From positions 868,001 through 932,000 of the forward strand of contig NZ_JARQZP010000007.1 in assembly GCF_029589055.1 (NCBI RefSeq): a stretch of 64,000 nt of DNA, read 5' to 3'. The notes under the pieces were generated by a model. The model had not been told where the DNA came from and searched no databases. It was given only the letters and a program-made list of their open reading frames with translations. The translations under genes and the position numbers were made by a program. Positions 35,762 through 43,814 of this stretch are shown in pieces (within the stretch, counting starts at the first letter, position 1; each line of letters starts with the position of its first letter). Source of the stretch: Vibrio hannami. Its GTDB lineage: Bacteria > Pseudomonadota > Gammaproteobacteria > Enterobacterales > Vibrionaceae.

Positions 35762-37024
35762 ATGAAGAGTTTGAAAAAAATAGGCGCTATTGGTGGTGCC
35801 ATTGTACTGGCTGCGTGCTGGCCTTTAGCGGTGGGGCAAATAGGTCAAACCGTTATGAAAGACGGTATTGCGGAGTTAAGCAATCAGCAAGTTGAAGCCG
35901 AAGTAGTTGAATATGACCGTGGTTATCTTTCCTCTGTGGCGAAGACTCGTTATGAGATAACCGATCCCGCACTGAAACAACAGTTTATTGCCGATGGCTT
36001 ACCAACGACATTCGTTGTAAAACACAACATTTCTCATGGTTTACTGGGGATAGATGCTGTATCCACACCAGAAAATGTCGATGCTTTACCTATCACGTTA
36101 AATACTCACACCCAACTTAATGGGAATACGGACTTTAGTCTGGATATAGAGAACCTGAACTTCGTCGACGAAAACAACCTTGGTGGTTCTGTCTCGGTTT
36201 CACGCTCTCGTATCACAGGGAACGCCACTGTATTGGGAGAGCTAAAGTTTGCGTTCAGCTTCCCTTCAATACAAGTTAGTTTCGAAACGGGTGAAAAGCT
36301 CGCATTTACCGACTTAACTGGTTCCGGTGAAGGTAAAAAGAATAACGGATTCTGGCATGGGGAACAGCACGTTAACCTTGGTGATGTTGCTCTCGAAACG
36401 GCTACGGGACAGATGCTGGTTTCTGGACAGAATCTGGGGTACCACTTTGTATCTTCACTCAATGAGGCAGGCGATCGGATTCAGACTAACCATAAGCTAA
36501 CAGCAGATAAGTTTTTAAATACCGAGGGTGAGATACAAGACCTTAATGTTGACTTTACTCTGGGTCAGCTCGATACCGATGCGTTCGAAAGTCTGGTTGA
36601 TATTTATCAGAATCATACAGTCCTGACAGATGCCGTATTAAACCAATCTGCGCCGCATATCGATAACTTGTTTGATAAAGGTTTTGAGCTCTCTATGAAC
36701 CAGATGAAATTGTCGTTAGGTCAGGGGGTGTTCGATTCGAAATGGAAACTTGTTGTCCCACAAGGCACATCTGACGTATCCAAGGATCTAAGCAAGGTTA
36801 TCCCGGCACTTACCGGAAAGTTGGATACCTTTATTTCTAATGGATTAGTTACGGAGTATCCGTTTATTCAGGAAGGTATCGACGAACTGGTTATTATGGA
36901 AATGATAAAACCTGTTGAAGACGGCTATAAAATAGATGCAACAGTCGAAGATGGAAACATCGTTTTCGAAAGTGGTCAAAAAATGCCATTGATAGCACTT
37001 TTGTTCCCAATGATAGCGCGCTAA
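35762..37024 (+). CDS. DUF945 (YdgA-like) family envelope protein
   Basis: This 420-residue protein has an N-terminal hydrophobic segment (KKIGAIGGAIVLAACWPLAVGQIG). It could be a membrane anchor, or a lipoprotein signal because LAAC is lipobox-like, though the adjacent Trp is unusual. The rest is a beta-rich periplasmic domain typical of DUF945/YdgA, whose role is unknown. It is a single gene, divergent from the sensor-kinase pair, with a strong terminator before serC. Confidence 0.8.
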   Translation: MKSLKKIGAIGGAIVLAACWPLAVGQIGQTVMKDGIAELSNQQVEAEVVEYDRGYLSSVAKTRYEITDPALKQQFIADGLPTTFVVKHNISHGLLGIDAVSTPENVDALPITLNTHTQLNGNTDFSLDIENLNFVDENNLGGSVSVSRSRITGNATVLGELKFAFSFPSIQVSFETGEKLAFTDLTGSGEGKKNNGFWHGEQHVNLGDVALETATGQMLVSGQNLGYHFVSSLNEAGDRIQTNHKLTADKFLNTEGEIQDLNVDFTLGQLDTDAFESLVDIYQNHTVLTDAVLNQSAPHIDNLFDKGFELSMNQMKLSLGQGVFDSKWKLVVPQGTSDVSKDLSKVIPALTGKLDTFISNGLVTEYPFIQEGIDELVIMEMIKPVEDGYKIDATVEDGNIVFESGQKMPLIALLFPMIAR

Positions 37025-37063
37025 TCGGTAAGATTTCTGATTCTGGCACTGGATAAATGAGAG

Positions 37064-37088
37064 AAGAGGTCGTTAGACCTCTTTTTTG
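37064..37088 (+). terminator. Terminator of the DUF945 gene
   Basis: AAGAGGTC (37064-37071) pairs with GACCTCTT (37076-37083) around GTTA, followed by a T-run. Confidence 0.88.
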
Positions 37089-37143
37089 TGCTTTTTATAC
37101 GGTGCAAAACATGGTATTACTTGGGTTCTGAATTCTATTCTTT

Positions 37144-37208
37144 CAACTAAACACGGTATGAATTGGTTAATTGACCATAGTTTAACTTAAAGAACCATGG
37201 TTTAGTTG
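37144..37208. promoter_or_regulatory. Repeated motif upstream of serC (candidate operators)
   Basis: Three related motifs lie here: CAACTAAACACGGT (37144-37157, inverted), ACCATAGTTTAACTT (37174-37188) and ACCATGGTTTAGTTG (37194-37208). The last two are 20 bases apart, about two helical turns, and the outer pair is a perfect 9-bp inverted repeat. The cognate regulator is unknown. Confidence 0.4.
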
Positions 37209-37257
37209 TTGTATTTGTCTAAATTGTATCGAATATCAATCGGGAGCATTTATCATC

Positions 37258-38343
37258 ATGGATAAGATTTTTAACTTTAGTGCCGGTCCTGCTGCTTTAC
37301 CAAAACCTGTTATGGAAAAAGCACAATCTGAATTTGTAGACTGGGGTAACCTGGGCACGTCCGTGATGGAAATTAGCCACCGTAGTAAAGAATTTATCGC
37401 TGTTGCCGATGCTGCGGAACAAGACCTGAGAGATCTTCTGAATATCCCTGACAACTACAAGGTACTTTTCTGCCAGGGCGGGGCTCGTGCTCAGTTTGCA
37501 GCAGTACCAATGAACCTACTGGGTAGTGCTGAAACAGCAACCTATATTGATGGTGGCTACTGGGCTGAAAGTGCAATCAACGAAGCGAAAAAATACTGTG
37601 AGCCAGATGTCTTCGTCGCTAAAACGGAAATTGACGGCAAAATGGCAATCAAACCTGCGAGTGAATGGGTTATTGCTGATGATGCTGCCTATGTTCATTT
37701 CTGTCCTAACGAAACTATTGATGGTATCGAAATTAACGACCTACCAGTAACCGATAAACCTATTGTTGCTGATATGTCTTCAACGATTCTATCCCGTGAA
37801 ATTGACGTGTCTAGATATGGTGTTATCTACGCAGGTGCACAGAAGAATATTGGCCCGGCTGGCATCTGTATTGCCATCGTTCGCGATGATTTGCTTGGTC
37901 TGGCGAAAGAGTTCCTGCCAAGTGTGCTGAACTATAAAGTGCTTGCTGAAAAAGACTCAATGTTCAACACACCGCCAACATTTGCATGGTATCTGTCTGG
38001 CATCGTGTTCCAGTGGCTAAAAGAGCTGGGTGGTGTAAAAGCGATAGAAAAGATCAACCGAGAGAAAGCCGCGCTTCTTTACGACTATATCGATGCTTCA
38101 CCGTTCTATAAAAACAACGTACATCCCGATAACCGTTCTCTGATGAATGTTCCATTCCAGCTGGCAAAACCAGAACTTGATGGCAAGTTTCTCGAGCTTG
38201 CTGACGAAGCGGGATTAAAAGCGCTTAAAGGTCATCGCGCTGTGGGTGGTATGCGAGCTTCTATATACAATGCAATGCCACTAGAAGGGGTTGCTGCGCT
38301 AGTAGAGTTTATGAAGCAGTTTGAAGCAGAAAACAAGGGCTAG
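37258..38343 (+). CDS. serC: Phosphoserine aminotransferase SerC
   Basis: SerC converts 3-phosphohydroxypyruvate and glutamate to phosphoserine in serine synthesis, and also serves the pyridoxal-phosphate pathway. The 361-residue class V aminotransferase opens MDKIFNFSAGPAALP, and the cofactor lysine is K196 in YAGAQKNIGPAG. Length and sequence are standard for gammaproteobacteria. In E. coli serC is followed by aroA; here a terminator hairpin and a diguanylate cyclase gene follow. A set of repeated motifs occupies its promoter region. Confidence 0.95.
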   Translation: MDKIFNFSAGPAALPKPVMEKAQSEFVDWGNLGTSVMEISHRSKEFIAVADAAEQDLRDLLNIPDNYKVLFCQGGARAQFAAVPMNLLGSAETATYIDGGYWAESAINEAKKYCEPDVFVAKTEIDGKMAIKPASEWVIADDAAYVHFCPNETIDGIEINDLPVTDKPIVADMSSTILSREIDVSRYGVIYAGAQKNIGPAGICIAIVRDDLLGLAKEFLPSVLNYKVLAEKDSMFNTPPTFAWYLSGIVFQWLKELGGVKAIEKINREKAALLYDYIDASPFYKNNVHPDNRSLMNVPFQLAKPELDGKFLELADEAGLKALKGHRAVGGMRASIYNAMPLEGVAALVEFMKQFEAENKG

Positions 38344-38364
38344 TAGTAAAGTTTTATACTAGAA

Positions 38365-38390
38365 GGCGGTAATACCATTTGTTACCGCCT
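38365..38390. terminator. serC terminator-like hairpin
   Basis: GGCGGTAA (38365-38372) pairs with TTACCGCC (38382-38389). The T-tract is weak (TATTTTA). It could also stop minus-strand transcripts. Confidence 0.6.
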
Positions 38391-38595
38391 ATTTTACCTC
38401 AGAATTCCCCCCAAAGAGCCTTGCCGACAATCTGCTCCGATCACGTTCTTCCGTAAGCACCTTAGTAAAATTTCTCTAAAACGCTTTTGCCCCTTTCGGT
38501 GTTAACGTAAATACTCAGTGGAAAATCGTGCCACTGACATCACCGTACTTTTGCTCATGGTTAACCACTGAGAGGCCGTGACAGAAAACTCCCAT
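38389..38595 (-). pseudogene. Possible decayed small gene
   Basis: A minus-strand frame of 69 codons runs from ATG (38595) to TAG beside the hairpin. It is interrupted by an in-frame TGA (codon 27) and TAG (codon 40). The pieces (MGVFCHGLSVVNHEQKYGDV, then VFTLTPKGAKAF, then TEERDRSRLSARLFGG) look protein-like, but I recognise no family. Two stops in 69 codons is not far from chance, so this is weak. Confidence 0.2.
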
Positions 38596-38772
38596 TTTCT
38601 TTCATTCTTCCTCTTTTCCTATCTACTCTCATATTTGCATATCCATGCTTGAGGTTCTGAAATGGAGCAAAGTTAAGATGTCTCTAGCAAGCTAGTAGCG
38701 ATTCACCTATCGAAGAAAGCCTATGCCCATGTGAAATATGTGGTTTATACTGTTCTTCATAGGATTATATGA

Positions 38773-39972
38773 TTGAAAGAGCATAGAGTTAGGGAGTCAC
38801 TAGTTGCAGTTTCTATCAGAACAAATACAAAGAGAAAAAATCGAATCGCAGATGGGGTGCTATTTTTTTATGGCCTTTTTGTGATCCTACCTGTAATTGC
38901 AAGTGTCGCCAGAGCCTTAGACATTGGCTGGAAGCCAGCAATGCTTGTACATATCACTATGGTGATAGTCGCATGGAGTCTATACTTTTTTAAGAGTAAG
39001 TTGAGCTATACATTCAGAGCCTACGCGATAGTGGGTATCTTTACTATTACGGGCTTTAGTGGAATCTTTCAGTTCGGCGTAGTCGGTAATGGGATGACGT
39101 GGACAATACTTAGCCCAGTAATAGCAACGCTACTATTAGGAGTTAGAGTAGGTATTTCTCTGGTTCTTGCTTGTTGTTCAATCATCATAGGAACGGCTAT
39201 TTTCGTAGTTCAAGGGCAGCATGCTCCCCAATTTGACGTCTACAAATACGCTATCAGCCCAAGAAGCTGGGCTGATTTTACGTTGTCATTTTTCTTTATT
39301 GCTACCGTCCTATCAGTAGCAACGGGTAAGTTAAATGAAGGTTTAATAATAGCCCTCAAAGTTGCCACTGTTCGGAATAAGGAGATAGAAGAAATAGTTA
39401 AGAAACGTACCAATGAATTAAACATAGCGTACAAAGAGTTGGAGTTAACGAACACTCAGATTAACGATAAAAACCGTGAACTAGAAGAAATTGCCTCCAA
39501 AGATCCCCTTACTCACCTATATAATCGGCGGGCATTTACGGTATTTGCAGAAAAAGAGATGTCGAGGGCTGCTCGCCACAACAGTGAAACCTCTGTAATT
39601 CTAATAGACATTGATCACTTTAAGGAAGTAAACGATAAGCATGGTCATGATGTAGGAGATACGGTGTTATCACGTGTAGCTCACATATTGAGCCATTACT
39701 CACGTAAAGAAAATGTTATATGTCGTTGGGGGGGAGAGGAGTTTATTGTTCTTATTGCTGAAGCCTCTTCCGATATGGCATTTCACGCAGCAGAAAGCCT
39801 TCGTAAGCAGATTGTTAATGAAGCCTTCGAGCCACTAGACGGTTTAACTATTAGTGCTGGAGTAGCCGCGTATCAAGTAGGAGAACCATTAAAAGACTGG
39901 GTTCATCGAGCCGATATTGCTTTGTATGCAGCAAAATCAGCAGGAAGAAATTGTACCAAAATTTCCGAGTGA
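38773..39972 (+). CDS. Membrane-bound diguanylate cyclase (GGDEF)
   Basis: This 399-residue protein likely makes cyclic di-GMP. Six or so membrane helices span about residues 28-205, then a coiled coil (EIEEIVKKRTNELNIAYKELELTN) leads to a GGDEF domain with SKDPLTHLYNRRAF, DIDHFKEVNDKHGHDVGD and the active-site motif GGEEF. The product-inhibition site normally RxxD is RKEN here, so feedback control may be lost. The only start available is a TTG directly after an in-frame stop, which is uncertain; an ATG at 38769 is out of frame. Confidence 0.82.
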   Translation: MKEHRVRESLVAVSIRTNTKRKNRIADGVLFFYGLFVILPVIASVARALDIGWKPAMLVHITMVIVAWSLYFFKSKLSYTFRAYAIVGIFTITGFSGIFQFGVVGNGMTWTILSPVIATLLLGVRVGISLVLACCSIIIGTAIFVVQGQHAPQFDVYKYAISPRSWADFTLSFFFIATVLSVATGKLNEGLIIALKVATVRNKEIEEIVKKRTNELNIAYKELELTNTQINDKNRELEEIASKDPLTHLYNRRAFTVFAEKEMSRAARHNSETSVILIDIDHFKEVNDKHGHDVGDTVLSRVAHILSHYSRKENVICRWGGEEFIVLIAEASSDMAFHAAESLRKQIVNEAFEPLDGLTISAGVAAYQVGEPLKDWVHRADIALYAAKSAGRNCTKISE

Positions 39973-40257
39973 GACAGCCTTACTTTATATGTTGGTTAAT
40001 TGAATCTATATGCAGATTGTCGATCTTTCGAGCCAAAGTCCTTATGCATGATAATGTCCAAAACCTTCCACGGTAGGTATCTCAGAAAGAGGTACCGCTT
40101 TGCGTTTTGGGATACCAAAAGTTATTCGATGATAGCTAAATTAGAAGAGTCACTGACACGTCTTTGTCCAAAAGCTACTTCTAGCCTTAGTAAAGACAGC
40201 CAAGTATGCATTCCAACGGAGACCGTTGGAACGTTAGCGGTGCCTGATTGCGTTTTA
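39973..40257. other. Intergenic region between convergent genes
   Basis: These 285 bases have no convincing gene. A perfect inverted repeat TTCCAACGG/CCGTTGGAA (40211-40219 and 40223-40231) lies here without a T-tract and might act as a weak terminator for either side. Confidence 0.4.
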
Positions 40258-40950
40258 TTAGCAACTAGAAGCCAACACCTTCTTATTCATTTTCTTAAAG
40301 TAGGTTCTATAGATAGTCGCAATAACTAGGCAGAAAATAGCTGGTACCAACAGCGCTTTGAACTGAAGGGTTTTGTATAGGAAAGCCCCTAAAACAGAGC
40401 CAGAGACAAACCCGCAAATAATAAACAGAAACAGAATTGCTTTACGTTTATCGAATTTGTTTCCTCTCAATCTGGCTCCCAGCATTAGTCCCAGATCGGT
40501 AAATATCCCTGTTAGATGGGTTGTTCTTACAATGGCTCCGCTATAAGTAGTAGCCAGTCCGTTTTGCATGCCACACGCTGCGGATGCTGCAAAGTGCCCC
40601 AACTGAGATCCAGAAGATAACAGGTAAAACGCAACAAATATAAGGATCGCTTCAGCAAACAGCACGGTATCGTAGTGTTTACCCAGTTTCAGAGTTGTAC
40701 CGTGCACAAGGTAACCGGGTACGGATGCTCCCAGATAGAAGGCTAGTAGGACGCCAAGAAGGTGGAAAGTGTGTGTATACGAGGATTCGAAGAGGCTACT
40801 ACCTACTAGTGTTACGGTGCCTGATATGTGTGATACAGCTTGGTGTTCGAAGCCAAGAAGGCCAATTACGTTTATGTTTCCTGCAATAAAAGCCAGAATG
40901 AATGCTCCATATTCAACCCATTTTGGCAATTTAGATATCAATGTACTCAC
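40258..40950 (-). CDS. DUF1275 (YoaK) family membrane protein
   Basis: This 230-residue inner-membrane protein has about six helices and the DUF1275 signatures GNINVIGLLGFEHQAVSHISGTVT and AACGMQNGLATTYSGAIVRTTHLTGIFTDLGLMLG. The family is widespread and functionally unassigned, though often suggested to be a transporter. The GTG at 40950 lies too close to its GGAG; a TTG at 40941 has better spacing, so the true protein may be three residues shorter. It stands alone between two large intergenic regions. Confidence 0.83.
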   Translation of the reverse strand: MSTLISKLPKWVEYGAFILAFIAGNINVIGLLGFEHQAVSHISGTVTLVGSSLFESSYTHTFHLLGVLLAFYLGASVPGYLVHGTTLKLGKHYDTVLFAEAILIFVAFYLLSSGSQLGHFAASAACGMQNGLATTYSGAIVRTTHLTGIFTDLGLMLGARLRGNKFDKRKAILFLFIICGFVSGSVLGAFLYKTLQFKALLVPAIFCLVIATIYRTYFKKMNKKVLASSC

Positions 40951-41419
40951 TCCGGATTAAGGAGGTCCCGACCTGGACAGAGGGCTCACGATGAAGGTAT
41001 GAGTCGGTGTATACGTAGAGGACGCTCGTATAAAGGCAGAATTATGATACCAAGTGAACTTAGTTACAAGCGGTGTATGGTATACGCTAAAATAATGACC
41101 TGAAGCTGACAGTACTTTGCGAGGCACACCAAGGTTAACCGATCTAATTATCTTTTGATTTTGCAGGTTTATGCATGCTTATCAAAATTTTTAAAAAAGA
41201 GGTCTATCCGTCTCTATATGGAAAATTAACAGCTCCTTCTGACTATTCTCATTGTTGCAGAAATAACCACCAGTATGCCCGCCAATGAAAGGTGCATTAC
41301 GCTGAATAGAATCTAGTGCATAAAAATCGTACAAAGATCAATTTTATAGATGTGTGTGATTTTTATACTAACTCTCTGATTCTCAGTAATTTGTAGTAGG
41401 CTTCGTGCCAGGGAGTAAT
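40951..41419. other. Intergenic region between DUF1275 and serC2 genes
   Basis: These 469 bases contain the promoters of the divergent DUF1275 and serC2 genes. I found no RNA gene, strong terminator or repeat; short overlapping frames do not look like proteins. Confidence 0.45.
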
Positions 41420-42535
41420 ATGAAACCTCAGATCACACCAGCTAACCCTAACTTTTCTTCTGGCCCTTGTGCCAAACGACCGGGCTACGATGTTAGCCAG
41501 TTAGACCTTTCGACACTCGGCCGTTCCCACCGCAGCGCTATCGGTAAATCTGCTTTAAAAGATGCGATTGAAAAAACCAAACAAGTATTAAATATACCGG
41601 ACGATTATCGGGTGGGTATTGTGCCCGCATCAGATACGGGCGCAATGGAAATGGTGCTCTGGTCGATGCTAGGAGAGCGCCCCGTTGATATATTTTCATG
41701 GGAATCATTTGGTGAAGGGTGGTTTGCGGATATTTCTAAACAACTAAAACTGGACGAAGTTAATCATTATGATGCTGACTACGGAAAATTGCCGGACATG
41801 AGTCAGGCTAATCCAGCTAACGATGTTGTGTTTACATGGAATGGTACAACGTCAGGCGTCTGTGTTCCTGATGGGGATTGGATTGCGAATGATAGGGAAG
41901 GCATCACCATCTGTGATGCCACCTCTGCTGTGTTTGCCATGCCAATGCCGTGGGGAAAACTGGATGTAACAACATACAGCTGGCAGAAGGTACTTGGCGG
42001 TGAAGGTGGACATGGGGTCATCGTATTAAGCCCAAGAGCGGTTGAGAGGCTGGAAAGCTACACGCCGTCCTGGCCGATGCCTAAGATTTTCAGGCTAACG
42101 AAGGGTAATAAACTGATCGAAGGTATCTTCAGTGGCGCAACCATTAATACACCTTCGATGCTGTGTGTGGCTGATTATCTGGATGCTCTGGGTTGGGTTG
42201 AGTCTATTGGTGGCTTGTCGGAGTGCATCAATAAATCAAAACAAAACCTGGTAGTTATGGAGCATTTTGTTGCTGAAAATGAGTGGATAGACTTTCTGGC
42301 AGAGACAGAAGATACACGTTCCAATACTAGTGTTTGTCTCTCTCTGGATGCAACTGCAGAGCAGGTGAAGGATTTGGTGAAATTGCTGGATCGTGAAGGT
42401 GTTGCCTATGATATCGGAGCCTATCGTGATGCTCCGGCAGGTTTGAGAATCTGGTGTGGTGCAACGGTTGAAGCAAGCGACCTTAAAGCGCTATTGCCGT
42501 GGTTGAGTTGGGGATATCAGCAAGTATTTAAGTAG
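41420..42535 (+). CDS. Second phosphoserine aminotransferase (SerC2, TIGR01365-like)
   Basis: This 371-residue class V aminotransferase belongs to the phosphoserine aminotransferase branch known from Methanosarcina and alphaproteobacteria, different from the SerC at 37258. Features: PNFSSGPCAKRPGYDV, LGRSHRSAIGK, GIVPASDTGAMEM and the cofactor lysine K190 in YSWQKVLGGEGGHG. The ATG at 41420 follows GGGAG. It is followed after 45 bases by a phosphoglycerate-dehydrogenase paralogue, so the pair could supply steps one and two of a second phosphoserine route. It could also act on a related hydroxy-acid phosphate. Confidence 0.85.
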   Translation: MKPQITPANPNFSSGPCAKRPGYDVSQLDLSTLGRSHRSAIGKSALKDAIEKTKQVLNIPDDYRVGIVPASDTGAMEMVLWSMLGERPVDIFSWESFGEGWFADISKQLKLDEVNHYDADYGKLPDMSQANPANDVVFTWNGTTSGVCVPDGDWIANDREGITICDATSAVFAMPMPWGKLDVTTYSWQKVLGGEGGHGVIVLSPRAVERLESYTPSWPMPKIFRLTKGNKLIEGIFSGATINTPSMLCVADYLDALGWVESIGGLSECINKSKQNLVVMEHFVAENEWIDFLAETEDTRSNTSVCLSLDATAEQVKDLVKLLDREGVAYDIGAYRDAPAGLRIWCGATVEASDLKALLPWLSWGYQQVFK

Positions 42536-42580
42536 CTGTCGCCCTGATTTATAGCCTAATTCAATAACGGAGCACCACCA

Positions 42581-43750
42581 ATGAAAAAGATAAGAACATA
42601 TAACAGTATAAGTACCCACGGCCTTGATCGTTTTCCTCGTGATAATTATGAAGTAGCCAGCGAAGTAAGTGAGCCTGACGCTATCATGCTACGTAGTCAA
42701 AATCTCCATGATACGGAGTTTCCGGTTCAGGTTAAGGCTATCGCCCGATGTGGAGCGGGAGTAAACAATATTCCGGTAAGCGATTGTACCCATCAGGGAA
42801 TCGTCGTATTCAACACTCCCGGAGCGAATGCAAACGCGGTAAAAGAGCTGGTATTGACGGGTATGCTTATATCGTCTCGGAAAATCCTGGACGGAGTTGG
42901 ATTCGCTGAACGTTTGGTAGGCCAGAAAGATAATCCTGAATTTTCGAAGTTAGTTGAAAAGGAGAAGAAGAATTTTGTGGGCTCAGAGTTGGCAGGAAAG
43001 ACACTGGGCGTTGTAGGGCTAGGAGCAATAGGCGCCAGTGTGGCTCATGCTGCTTTGGCGCTTGGTATGAAAGTTATCGGCTACGATCCTGTACTGAGTG
43101 TTGATGCTGCATGGCAACTCTCGTCTCAAATTAAGAGAGCAGAGAACATACAGTGGTTACTAGCTCGTTGTGATTACGTCAGTCTGCATGTGCCAGCAAA
43201 CGAACACACCAAAGACCTGCTTAACAATGAAAACCTTTCGTATGTAAAAGAAGGTGCGGTGCTACTTAACTTCGCTCGTGGTACGGTTGTAAATCAACAG
43301 GCACTAATGGACTCTCTGGAAGTTGGCCGTCTGTCTCAGTACGTTTGTGATTTTCCGTCTCCCGAATTGTTGGAGCATCCACAAATTATTTTGCTTCCCC
43401 ATCTTGGTGCCAGTACCAAAGAAGCTGAAGAAAACTGTGCATTAATGGCTGCGGACCAACTGATGGACTTCCTTGAAAACGGAAATATCCGCAACTCGGT
43501 GAACTTCCCGAGTATTAGCCTGGAACGAACTCAAGGACATCGTATTGCCTTTGCTAACGACAATGTTCCTAAGGTGTTGAGTCAGGTGTTGTCAGTACTG
43601 TCTGATATGGAAATTAACGTTATCGATATGCTTAACCGAAGCAGGAACGACGTTGCGTATACCATTATGGATATTGAATCTGAGCCGACAGATGAAGTGC
43701 TGGCACAGATTGCAGAGGTGGAACATGTCTTTAACGTAAGGGCGTTTTAA
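42581..43750 (+). CDS. D-3-phosphoglycerate dehydrogenase paralogue with ACT domain
   Basis: This 389-residue NAD-dependent 2-hydroxyacid dehydrogenase resembles short SerA forms. The Rossmann motif is GLGAIG (146-151). Catalytic residues are R233 (NFARGTVV) and H274 (LPHLGAST), with the Glu probably E262. A C-terminal ACT-like domain (VLSQVLSVLSDMEINVIDMLNRSRNDVAYTIMDIE) could bind serine or another amino acid. It is co-transcribed with the SerC2 gene (45-base gap, GGAG ribosome site). I cannot say whether it is the cell's main SerA, since the rest of the genome is not visible. Confidence 0.85.
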   Translation: MKKIRTYNSISTHGLDRFPRDNYEVASEVSEPDAIMLRSQNLHDTEFPVQVKAIARCGAGVNNIPVSDCTHQGIVVFNTPGANANAVKELVLTGMLISSRKILDGVGFAERLVGQKDNPEFSKLVEKEKKNFVGSELAGKTLGVVGLGAIGASVAHAALALGMKVIGYDPVLSVDAAWQLSSQIKRAENIQWLLARCDYVSLHVPANEHTKDLLNNENLSYVKEGAVLLNFARGTVVNQQALMDSLEVGRLSQYVCDFPSPELLEHPQIILLPHLGASTKEAEENCALMAADQLMDFLENGNIRNSVNFPSISLERTQGHRIAFANDNVPKVLSQVLSVLSDMEINVIDMLNRSRNDVAYTIMDIESEPTDEVLAQIAEVEHVFNVRAF

Positions 43751-43768
43751 CGGTTGAAAGTCAAATGA

Positions 43769-43796
43769 AAGAAGCCACCAAATTTGGTGGCTTCTT
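43769..43796. terminator. Bidirectional terminator between serA paralogue and cydC
   Basis: A perfect 14-bp inverted repeat AAGAAGCCACCAAA/TTTGGTGGCTTCTT lies between convergent genes with T-rich sequence on both exits. Confidence 0.85.
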
Positions 43797-43814
43797 GCTT
43801 TATATAAACAGAGA

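Larger units (their letters stand above)
38344..38772. other. Intergenic region after serC
   Basis: This 429-base region holds the serC terminator hairpin at its left end, a possible decayed minus-strand gene at 38389-38595, and the promoter side of the diguanylate cyclase gene. Confidence 0.5.

Noticed and set aside
40211..40245. Integron attC-like site
   Set aside because: The inverted repeat TTCCAACGG/CCGTTGGAA and nearby GTTAGC lack the R and L box layout of attC sites.
40000..40329. 109-codon plus-strand frame
   Set aside because: It overlaps the DUF1275 gene antisense, has no ribosome site, and its residues look like random translation.
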